From the NCBI GenBank assembly GCA_029934875.1, contig JAOZLK010000373.1:1-5117 (forward strand): a stretch of DNA of 5,117 nucleotides, given 5' to 3'. Shown in pieces: positions 1-5,117 of this stretch. Within the stretch, counting starts at the first letter, position 1; every line of letters begins with the position of its first letter. This stretch comes from Bacteroidales bacterium (GTDB taxonomy: Bacteria; Bacteroidota; Bacteroidia; Bacteroidales; GCA-2748055). Below the pieces are notes generated by a model. It had not been told where the DNA came from. It did no database searches and saw nothing but the letters and a program-made list of their open reading frames with translations. A program made the position numbers and the translations under genes.

Positions 1-680
1 GTTGCTCCTGTAACGATCTCGATCTGAGTAAAGAAAGCTGACACTTCGATGCCATCATGAACCAGAGATATCCTTGCATTTTCATTGTCAACCACAAAAA
101 TGTCTGATATAACATATGCATCAGATGATAAGCTGTTTGGCGTGAGTGTAAATTCTTGAACTACACCACTCTGGGCAACTACTTCGAATAGTATTCCAGC
201 ACCAGTCAGCGTAAGGTTGTAAGCTCCGTCAGCCCTGGCTACTTTTAATGGAACCAGTTCACCAGCTGTATCCACAATATTGATGAGTGATAGTGCAGAC
301 TCCAGTTCAATATTCTCAAAGATGGACTGGACAGTAGCTCCGAAATCAAATCCGCCGATTGTTCCTCCTGCATTGTCAACTGTTAATCCTGAACCGTCAA
401 CGGCAAGCAGGTTTGTATTTGCATCCAGCGGAACCAGGGCCAGACCATATTTCGTAACATTGTCAAATTCTGCAGATGTAACGGTCAAAGTATCATTCGC
501 TGCAACTGGATCATCAACTCCCTTTGCTACTCCATCAGCACCAGTTACCACAAGTGTCTGAGCAGTATCCGCCTTAATCAGCTTGTCAAAGAATTCCTGA
601 ATGGTCTCTGCGTTACTAATACCTTTGATATCCAGGTCACTTCCCTCGAAACCATCGGCAACTTCATATACCAGTGAGGA
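1..680 (-). repeat. Divergent protein-level tandem repeats near the visible C-terminus of the surface protein
   Basis: From residue about 836 the protein has units of roughly 85-100 residues. The clearest shared block is I-x-x-(hydrophobic/gly)-x-x-x-x-(T/V)-(I/V)-x-x-(F/I)-F. It appears as IKGISNAETIQEFFDK (853-868), IGGFDFGATVQSIFEN (943-958) and ISLVHDGIEVSAFFTQ (1039-1054). Acidic-rich strands such as ANDTLTVTSAEF (896-907) and the paired AVDGSGLTVDNAGG and YVISDIFVVDNENA lie between or before the blocks. The third unit is cut by the window edge, so the array probably continues. Similarity is weak at the DNA level, which indicates old duplications. Similar Asp/Gly/Thr-rich stalk repeats are common in exported Bacteroidota proteins. 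Confidence 0.6.
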
Positions 681-3185
681 AACGGTTGAAATGTGTACTG
701 TAACCGGATCTAAAGCGTGTGCACCGAGATTCTCAGGTATATCTGCGTGAGCAATATTACCCAGTTTAGCAGAATGGACAATCCATTCAGCATCCTCAGG
801 TGTTGTACCCATTGAAGCAAGATTATCATCATTGCCATGCCAGAACTGTGACTTTCTCATGTAACGCCAACCATTGGTTTTCTTCTTTCCATTAATAACA
901 CAACTGATTCCGGCAACTGACCATGGTTCTTTATCGTAGGTTCCAAATACATCCACCAGCTTAAAATCATTAGGATCTCCAATGGCCTTGGTTCCATCCA
1001 GAATTGAATCACCGACGATTTCGTATAAATAGTGTGCATTATCCATTGTATGGGTAGATACAACTGAGGATGTCCTATCTTCGAAAGTCATGTCCCAGTG
1101 ATTTGGAGTAGATAGTCCCTTGTCACGGTTATCAAAGAAAAGATCACTTATGGCCATTGTAAAGTCATTATTAGCAGTTATTTCATCAAACTGGCTAGCA
1201 ATGAGAAATGTTTCACCCGGATTTAATATAGGATCAACAACATCAAGTTCAAGGAAGCGGCCATCTGTTTCAAAAGCGAGTGTGTCCTGTGTATATTTAT
1301 ATCCCGGGACATAATACTCATACTGTGTTAAAAATGTATTGTCATATTGAATTACATCAGGTAATGATCTATTTGAAGCTGCAACTAACATGTACTCGCT
1401 TAAATTAAGCAGTTGGTTGCCAGGATTATAGAGCTCAATAAAGCCTGTTCTGTTATACCAATTGACTATAATTTCCGACATGAACGGTTGAGCATAAAAG
1501 GGCTGTTCAAATTCCGCAGGCTTGAGCACTTCGAAAAGCACTGCATAATCTATTACAGTAGTATCATCCTCCGCAGTTACACTGAATGTAGTGGTTCTTT
1601 CATCAAAACCACCTCCCAGGGATGTTGCCCTGTTTACTTTGATTATTGCGTTAGGATTGTCTAAAACTGCATTTAATGCCGGCACATTGCTCGTTCCATA
1701 GGGCAGCCTGATGGTATAATTATGAACAGTAGATCTAAATCCCGGTATGGTATCATTGTTCACCCATCCCTGGTTAAGTTTCCATAGTTCATCCAAATCT
1801 ATATCAGGCCATACAATAGCAGCCAGGTTTGCATTGGAATTGGCTTGATAGTCCAGTACATCAATGTAGTACTCTTTAACCGTAGTACCATCTTCAGCAG
1901 TAACTTTTAGTATGTCACCATGCATTAAATCAACCCTTTCGGTACCGTCAACCCAAATAATTTCCCATGTTGCATCAGGTGCTTTTTCAAGGTACTTATA
2001 AAGGGAATCAATACGTGTTGCAAATAATACATTTCCAATGGTATCAATCACCGGCATTTCCTCTGTTACATAATGTGGAGTAAGCCAAATTCCTTCCGGA
2101 TCAGCAGGATCAGGGAACTCTTTATAGCTTAATGGAAAGACCTCGGCCATATCAACAGCCGGATCAGACACATTCAGTGCAAAATCTTTCTGCTCAAGAA
2201 CATTTCCACATGCGTACAGTGTTAAATAATCTCCAGTCTGACATATATTATGAACAGAATCTTTAAGACTGGGCTTCTCAATATACAACCATGCCATACC
2301 ATCTCCTAAAGTTAATTCATCGATGATGTAATCACCTCTGACTATTCCCCAGGGGACGGTCATGGAGGGCGCATCTATATCGATAGTTAAGTCAGGATTG
2401 GCCGATTGCACATCAATGTGAAAATCACCGTGATTGCCGGGTGTTCTGAAAATATTTCCTTCAGGATCAATTTCGTTATGAAGTATGGGCATCCACTCTG
2501 AATCATTGATATCAGTACCCCTGGCAGCATCCCAGTTGCTTTCGTGCAATCCTAATGGCACGCCCTGCTTTATACTGAATTTTCTAACCAGCACATGCGT
2601 TAGTGCAGCTTCAGGAACTCCGGCAACGCTTAAAAGGCCGTCCCATTTAAAATCATCATCAGTCATGGAGTGATTCACGGCATCAATGATAATTGAATCT
2701 CCTGCAGGAGTATAATACCTGATTGCATAGGGCCCTTTTGCAGCCCACAGGGTAAGTATCTGGAATCCCTCAGCGCTGATGCTGTCATGAATCTCCACTG
2801 GTAAGGTTTCCAGGGGATAGATTGTTCTATCACTAATGGCAGCCAACTTTGGCCTGTACACTTTTAGTCCTTCTGCAGAGAGACCTTCAAGTACGCCACT
2901 TATTAAATATGATGCCCCGGGAGCAAGGGTGCCATTGAGCCTGAGATGAAAAGCCCGGTCTTCTAATATCCAGTATTCCTGGGATGTTTTGTAATTTTCT
3001 AAAGCGAAATTTGAAAGATCAAGTGCACTATCTCCCATATTGGTCAGCTCAACATAGTTCATCGAATGATTGTTGAACTGAGCCTCTGAGATAATCAGAT
3101 CAGGTATGGTGTCCTGGGCCTGAATGCCTATCCATGAGATCAGGGATAAGCAAATTGTTAAAAACGTAGTTTTTAGTTTCATCAT
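1..3185 (-). CDS. Large secreted multidomain surface protein with two lamin-tail-like domains (3' end outside window)
   Basis: One frame is open from ATG at 3185 through the left edge, giving 1061 residues with no stop. A second ATG follows at once (3182), so the start is uncertain by one codon. Residues 1-24 are a signal peptide (MMKLK, hydrophobic core, IQAQ) with probable cleavage before Asp25. Domains in order: lamin-tail-like domain 1 (about 28-238; 'LIISEAQFNNHSMNYVELTN', closing GTDINDSEW); a linker with Cys315/Cys326; a beta module ending VTAEDGTTVKEYYIDV (428-443); a cadherin-like beta-sandwich (about 451-553; NANLAAIVW, then VTAEDDTT); lamin-tail-like domain 2 (about 568-805; 'SEIIVNWYNRTGFIELYNPG', closing MGTTPEDAEW); then divergent repeats from about 836. 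No catalytic motif was recognised. It follows the GH-A gene by 48 bases and is probably in the same operon. Bacterial lamin-tail proteins are usually exported, but their ligands are mostly unknown. A role in surface binding or adhesion, and a type IX sorting domain beyond the window, are inference. Confidence 0.85.
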   Translation of the reverse strand, partial: MMKLKTTFLTICLSLISWIGIQAQDTIPDLIISEAQFNNHSMNYVELTNMGDSALDLSNFALENYKTSQEYWILEDRAFHLRLNGTLAPGASYLISGVLEGLSAEGLKVYRPKLAAISDRTIYPLETLPVEIHDSISAEGFQILTLWAAKGPYAIRYYTPAGDSIIIDAVNHSMTDDDFKWDGLLSVAGVPEAALTHVLVRKFSIKQGVPLGLHESNWDAARGTDINDSEWMPILHNEIDPEGNIFRTPGNHGDFHIDVQSANPDLTIDIDAPSMTVPWGIVRGDYIIDELTLGDGMAWLYIEKPSLKDSVHNICQTGDYLTLYACGNVLEQKDFALNVSDPAVDMAEVFPLSYKEFPDPADPEGIWLTPHYVTEEMPVIDTIGNVLFATRIDSLYKYLEKAPDATWEIIWVDGTERVDLMHGDILKVTAEDGTTVKEYYIDVLDYQANSNANLAAIVWPDIDLDELWKLNQGWVNNDTIPGFRSTVHNYTIRLPYGTSNVPALNAVLDNPNAIIKVNRATSLGGGFDERTTTFSVTAEDDTTVIDYAVLFEVLKPAEFEQPFYAQPFMSEIIVNWYNRTGFIELYNPGNQLLNLSEYMLVAASNRSLPDVIQYDNTFLTQYEYYVPGYKYTQDTLAFETDGRFLELDVVDPILNPGETFLIASQFDEITANNDFTMAISDLFFDNRDKGLSTPNHWDMTFEDRTSSVVSTHTMDNAHYLYEIVGDSILDGTKAIGDPNDFKLVDVFGTYDKEPWSVAGISCVINGKKKTNGWRYMRKSQFWHGNDDNLASMGTTPEDAEWIVHSAKLGNIAHADIPENLGAHALDPVTVHISTVSSLVYEVADGFEGSDLDIKGISNAETIQEFFDKLIKADTAQTLVVTGADGVAKGVDDPVAANDTLTVTSAEFDNVTKYGLALVPLDANTNLLAVDGSGLTVDNAGGTIGGFDFGATVQSIFENIELESALSLINIVDTAGELVPLKVARADGAYNLTLTGAGILFEVVAQSGVVQEFTLTPNSLSSDAYVISDIFVVDNENARISLVHDGIEVSAFFTQIEIVTGA
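771..1484 (-). other. Lamin-tail-like domain 2 of the surface protein
   Basis: Residues about 568-805. It opens with MSEIIVNWYNRTGFIELYNPGNQLLNLSEYML, again the I-SE / IELYNPG / L-LSEY-L pattern of a lamin-tail fold. LNPGETFLIAS (654-664) is the L.PGe.flia strand, and the unit closes with RKSQFWHG...SMGTTPEDAEW (777-801). The closing block parallels that of domain 1. The insert between about 670 and 770 contains DVFGTYDKEPW and ISCVINGKKKTNGWRYMRK; the DVFG element is common in bacterial lamin-tail proteins. Confidence 0.72.
1527..1835 (-). other. Cadherin-like beta-sandwich module of the surface protein
   Basis: Residues about 451-553. The pattern NANLAAIVW, a short acidic stretch, HNYTIRLPYGTSNVPAL, NAIIKVNRA, then TFSVTAEDDTTVIDYAVLFE matches the bacterial cadherin-like beta-sandwich layout (NA.L..L, then Y.v.vp.g...v, then VTAEDGTT..Y.i.v). 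A related shorter module just before it (about 365-445) ends in nearly the same strand, VTAEDGTTVKEYYIDV, so the two are probably tandem copies that have diverged. Such modules usually act as spacers in exported proteins. Confidence 0.6.
2472..3104 (-). other. Lamin-tail-like domain 1 of the surface protein
   Basis: Residues about 28-238. The opening strands 'PDLIISEAQFNNHSMNYVEL' and TNMGDSALDLSNFAL show the pattern typical of lamin-tail (LTD) immunoglobulin-like folds: I-SE, then YVEL-N-G, then LDLS-F-L. LAPGASYLI (87-95) fits the usual L.PG..yli strand, and the unit closes with VRKFSIKQG...NWDAARGTDINDSEW (200-231). The region between, about 100-200, is longer than in a minimal LTD, so the boundaries are approximate. 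Confidence 0.7.
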
Positions 3186-3233
3186 GCTTGGTTTTTTAGG
3201 TTACTAAATGAATTTTGATAAGACATCATCATT

Positions 3234-4814
3234 TTATTTGTCTATGGTTAAATCAGCTCGCCGGGTGAGATGACTAAAGCTGAAAGTATATATGCTGTAG
3301 GGATTCAGCGTGTAATATCCATTCTCGGCAGAGATAATTATATCGGAATAAGCTGTTTCAGAATTGAGTGCTTCATCCAGACTCATGGACTCAGAAGGTC
3401 CGAATTCCCTGCAGGAATCCAGTGTTGCTTCGTCCAGTCCGCTTAGGGCTTCCAATAGATTCTCCTCTGAAATAGTGTAGGGCTGTTCCAGTTTATTAAA
3501 AATAATCATTGATGCCTTGGTTTCTGAATAGAACAGGCTGCCTTCCATATCATCATAAACACCGGTATATTCTCCCACTCCCTGGTATTTCTTCATTCCT
3601 GTTAATGCCAGTGGCACAACATAATCTGAGTTACTTACCGGGTCTTTAAATACCTTGAAGAGATGGTAATTCACTAAGGGGGTGAAATCGTAATTATCGG
3701 GGAGGAGGCTGGTAGTATTTGAGAACCTGAGCCACTGAACCAGGCTATGCCAGTTGCTAACCGTAACTTCAGGAGTATTGAATAACTTCAACATAAAACT
3801 GGCTGTAAAAAATCCCCCCATGTAGGATAATCTCATGCCATAATTTGTTAATCCATAATCTCTGATGTGATATTCGGTCAGCCAAATATCCTTGCCGGGA
3901 TATCCTGCTCGCATTGCATCAACTGTTTTCTCAAATTTTCCATCGGCATGTGAGATGCAGAATTTGTAAGCTTCTTTATAGGGATAGTATTCGTCCTGTG
4001 GAGTATCACTATCCAACCCAAGCACCGAGTACATGTGGATTATTACAGCATCAAAAAAGTCTTCGTTTTGTAATTTGTTAAACCAGTCAATTTGCCTGTC
4101 CGATTCTCCAAGAGCTACCTTATCCAGAAAACTTTCATACTTATAGATATGGCTGGGGCAGACTACGCCTACTTTCACATCGGGAAATACCTCCCGGAGT
4201 ACAGTCATATTGGCCCTGGCTATTTCAATATATTTCTCCACATCAGGAATTGCCGGTTGATAACTGTTGTTATATACTTCGTTACCCATCTCAACATATT
4301 TGGGCTCAACACCTTCTGCTTTGAATCCTTCAAACAATTCTCTGTTTTCCTCAGCTGTGTGCAGGACAATATTCAGAGAGAGGGTAAATTCAGCACCCGT
4401 TTTCTTTACAAAATCACAGAACTTCCTGTAATCTTCTCCTCCTGTATCTAATTTATACTTTGTGATTCCTGCATTAATACTCGTCTCACGCAGAGAATCT
4501 TTTTTACCTCCCCCTTCAAAAGCTTCAGAGAATCCGGTTTTGAAGTCATAATAATTTGAAAATGTACCACCCGGATATCGTATCAAGGGCTTTCCCAGGT
4601 CATTATATTTGTCCATGAACCCTGAATAGTTGGTGTAATAGGGTCTGGTGGCTACATAATTATTAACTCCATATACATCTTTGTGGATGGCATGTGACTC
4701 ATTGAAGTCTACTGACACACCCAACTCAATAGGGGAGGTGGTCTCCTGACAAGAACTGGTAATTGTCAGAATGAGCAGACTAAACAGGATATATGTGATA
4801 GCGAACTTCCTCAT
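3234..4814 (-). CDS. Probable lipoprotein glycoside hydrolase of clan GH-A (GH51/GH39/GH79-like)
   Basis: This complete 526-residue protein is predicted to hydrolyse glycosidic bonds by a retaining mechanism at the cell envelope. Residues 1-21 form a leader (MRK, then a hydrophobic core) ending in TSSC, with Cys22 as the likely lipidated residue. The lipobox lacks the usual Leu at -3, so lipidation is likely but not certain. The (beta/alpha)8 core shows RYPGG at 79-83 followed by Tyr/Asp-Phe, as in arabinofuranosidase-like families. It also has EMGNE at 175-179 (Glu179 as acid/base), VIIHMY at 257-262, and LTEYH at 312-316 (Glu314 as nucleophile). Both catalytic Glu are present and about 135 residues apart, as expected for clan GH-A. 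Residues after about 390 look like a beta-sandwich ending in NPYSIYTFSF (504-513). The neighbouring fucosidase suggests a fucose-containing glycan as substrate. The exact GH family and the released sugar cannot be fixed from motifs; alpha-L-arabinofuranosidase is only one possibility. Confidence 0.82.
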   Translation of the reverse strand: MRKFAITYILFSLLILTITSSCQETTSPIELGVSVDFNESHAIHKDVYGVNNYVATRPYYTNYSGFMDKYNDLGKPLIRYPGGTFSNYYDFKTGFSEAFEGGGKKDSLRETSINAGITKYKLDTGGEDYRKFCDFVKKTGAEFTLSLNIVLHTAEENRELFEGFKAEGVEPKYVEMGNEVYNNSYQPAIPDVEKYIEIARANMTVLREVFPDVKVGVVCPSHIYKYESFLDKVALGESDRQIDWFNKLQNEDFFDAVIIHMYSVLGLDSDTPQDEYYPYKEAYKFCISHADGKFEKTVDAMRAGYPGKDIWLTEYHIRDYGLTNYGMRLSYMGGFFTASFMLKLFNTPEVTVSNWHSLVQWLRFSNTTSLLPDNYDFTPLVNYHLFKVFKDPVSNSDYVVPLALTGMKKYQGVGEYTGVYDDMEGSLFYSETKASMIIFNKLEQPYTISEENLLEALSGLDEATLDSCREFGPSESMSLDEALNSETAYSDIIISAENGYYTLNPYSIYTFSFSHLTRRADLTIDK

Positions 4815-4816
4815 TA
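4812..4816 (-). promoter_or_regulatory. TAATG stop/start overlap between fucosidase and GH-A genes
   Basis: On the minus strand the TAA stop of the fucosidase shares its last A with the ATG of the downstream hydrolase. The bases before the ATG are A-rich (AGAAACAAAGTA) with no clear Shine-Dalgarno motif, as is usual in Bacteroidota. The one-base overlap shows that the two genes are cotranscribed and suggests translational coupling. It also supports ATG at 4814 as the true start, because a hydrophobic leader follows it directly. Confidence 0.6.
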
Positions 4817-5117
4817 CTTTGTTTCTATTTTAAAAACAATAGCCATTTCATTTGTATCAGTATCAGGAATAAGAATATGTAATCCCTCATCTGATAGCGT
4901 CCATTCCAATGGCGCTTCTGATCCCAATAACTGAACAGAGTTAATTTCTACGGGCTCAGGCAGAGAGTTTGCGGCAAATGCTACCAGATCTATGCTTGTA
5001 CCCATATCTGGAGAACCAAGCAATGTAGCATATACGATTTTTTCCTTGCTTGTGTATCTGACATCTTTCCAACTGTATTTTAGCTTGAGAAATGCTTCCC
5101 TGTTTTTAAAATGTCCA
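4814..5117 (-). CDS. GH29-type alpha-L-fucosidase, C-terminal fragment (5' end outside window)
   Basis: The reading frame is open to the right edge and ends at TAA (4816-4814), giving the last 100 residues. They match the C-terminal beta-sandwich of GH29 alpha-L-fucosidases, periplasmic or secreted enzymes that release terminal L-fucose from glycans. Visible signs are the strand 'KDVRYTSKEKIVYATLLGSP' (17-36), equivalent to the family's DIRFT..GDTLYAI.LGWP segment. Next comes 'INSVQLLGSEAPLEW' (58-72), equivalent to I.SVELLGS...L.W, then 'DEGLHILIP' (76-84) and a closing 'EMAIVFKIE' strand (90-98). The catalytic barrel with its nucleophile Asp lies outside the window, so activity cannot be judged. 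A TTG at 5023 could be read as a start, but the homology continues upstream of it, so this is the tail of a longer gene. The stop overlaps the next start. The family call is from pattern recognition; a non-catalytic homologue remains possible. Confidence 0.82.
   Translation of the reverse strand, partial: GHFKNREAFLKLKYSWKDVRYTSKEKIVYATLLGSPDMGTSIDLVAFAANSLPEPVEINSVQLLGSEAPLEWTLSDEGLHILIPDTDTNEMAIVFKIETK

Noticed and set aside
280..561. Plus-strand open frame of 93 codons
   Set aside because: It lies wholly opposite the repeat region of the large minus-strand protein, has a low-complexity Ser/Pro/Thr composition, and shows no recognisable domain or leader.
857..1063. Minus-strand open frame of 68 codons
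   Set aside because: It is a different frame within lamin-tail-like domain 2 of the large protein, with no family signal.
1120..2673. Plus-strand open frames at 1120-1314, 1413-1664 and 2485-2673
   Set aside because: All are antisense to the continuous minus-strand surface protein frame and show no domain, leader or ribosome-binding signal.
3195..3208. Small inverted repeat TTTAG-GTTA-CTAAA in the gap between the GH-A gene and the surface protein gene
   Set aside because: The stem is only 5 base pairs and AT-rich, and on the transcribed strand it is followed by A rather than T residues, so it is not a credible terminator.
3186..3233. Possible Bacteroidota promoter (-33 TTG / -7 TAnnTTTG) before the surface protein gene
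   Set aside because: Reading the minus strand across the gap gives no TAnnTTTG box, and the gap is too short to hold a convincing promoter; readthrough from the upstream genes is simpler.
4092..4451. Plus-strand open frame of 119 codons
   Set aside because: It is antisense to the catalytic core of the GH-A gene, including the acid/base motif; the minus-strand frame has clear family motifs and this one has none.
4814..5023. A separate 69-residue gene starting at a TTG codon
   Set aside because: The same frame stays open to the right edge, and the upstream residues (KDVRYTSKEKIVYAT) belong to the same fucosidase C-terminal fold, so the TTG is internal.

Overview
The window looks like part of a Bacteroidota chromosome. 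Three features point there: moderately AT-rich DNA, A-rich leaders without a Shine-Dalgarno sequence before the starts, and a signal peptide ending in the Ala-Gln/Asp junction common in this phylum. A Cys-containing lipoprotein-type leader and the gene content fit too: a fucosidase, a clan GH-A hydrolase and a very large lamin-tail surface protein. The genus cannot be read from the sequence; a glycan-degrading, possibly marine or gut, lineage is inference only.

All coding is on the minus strand, so transcription runs from high to low coordinates and the genes fill almost the whole window. First (right edge, 5117-4814) is the last 100 residues of a protein matching the C-terminal beta-sandwich of GH29 alpha-L-fucosidases. 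Its TAA stop overlaps the ATG of the next gene by one base (TAATG). The second gene (4814-3234, 526 aa) is complete: a probable lipoprotein glycoside hydrolase of clan GH-A with an arabinofuranosidase-like RYPGG motif, a GNE acid/base motif and a TEY nucleophile motif. A 48-base gap with no convincing promoter or terminator follows. The third gene (3185 to beyond position 1, at least 1061 aa) is secreted. It carries two lamin-tail-like domains, cadherin-like beta-sandwich modules, and the start of a divergent tandem repeat array that runs off the left edge.

The three genes probably form one operon. The inferred job is processing of a fucose-containing glycan by two exo-type hydrolases, together with a large exported adhesion or binding protein. 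No SusC/SusD pair, sulfatase or regulator is visible, so calling this a polysaccharide utilisation locus goes beyond the window. No RNA gene, CRISPR array, insertion sequence or plus-strand gene could be supported.
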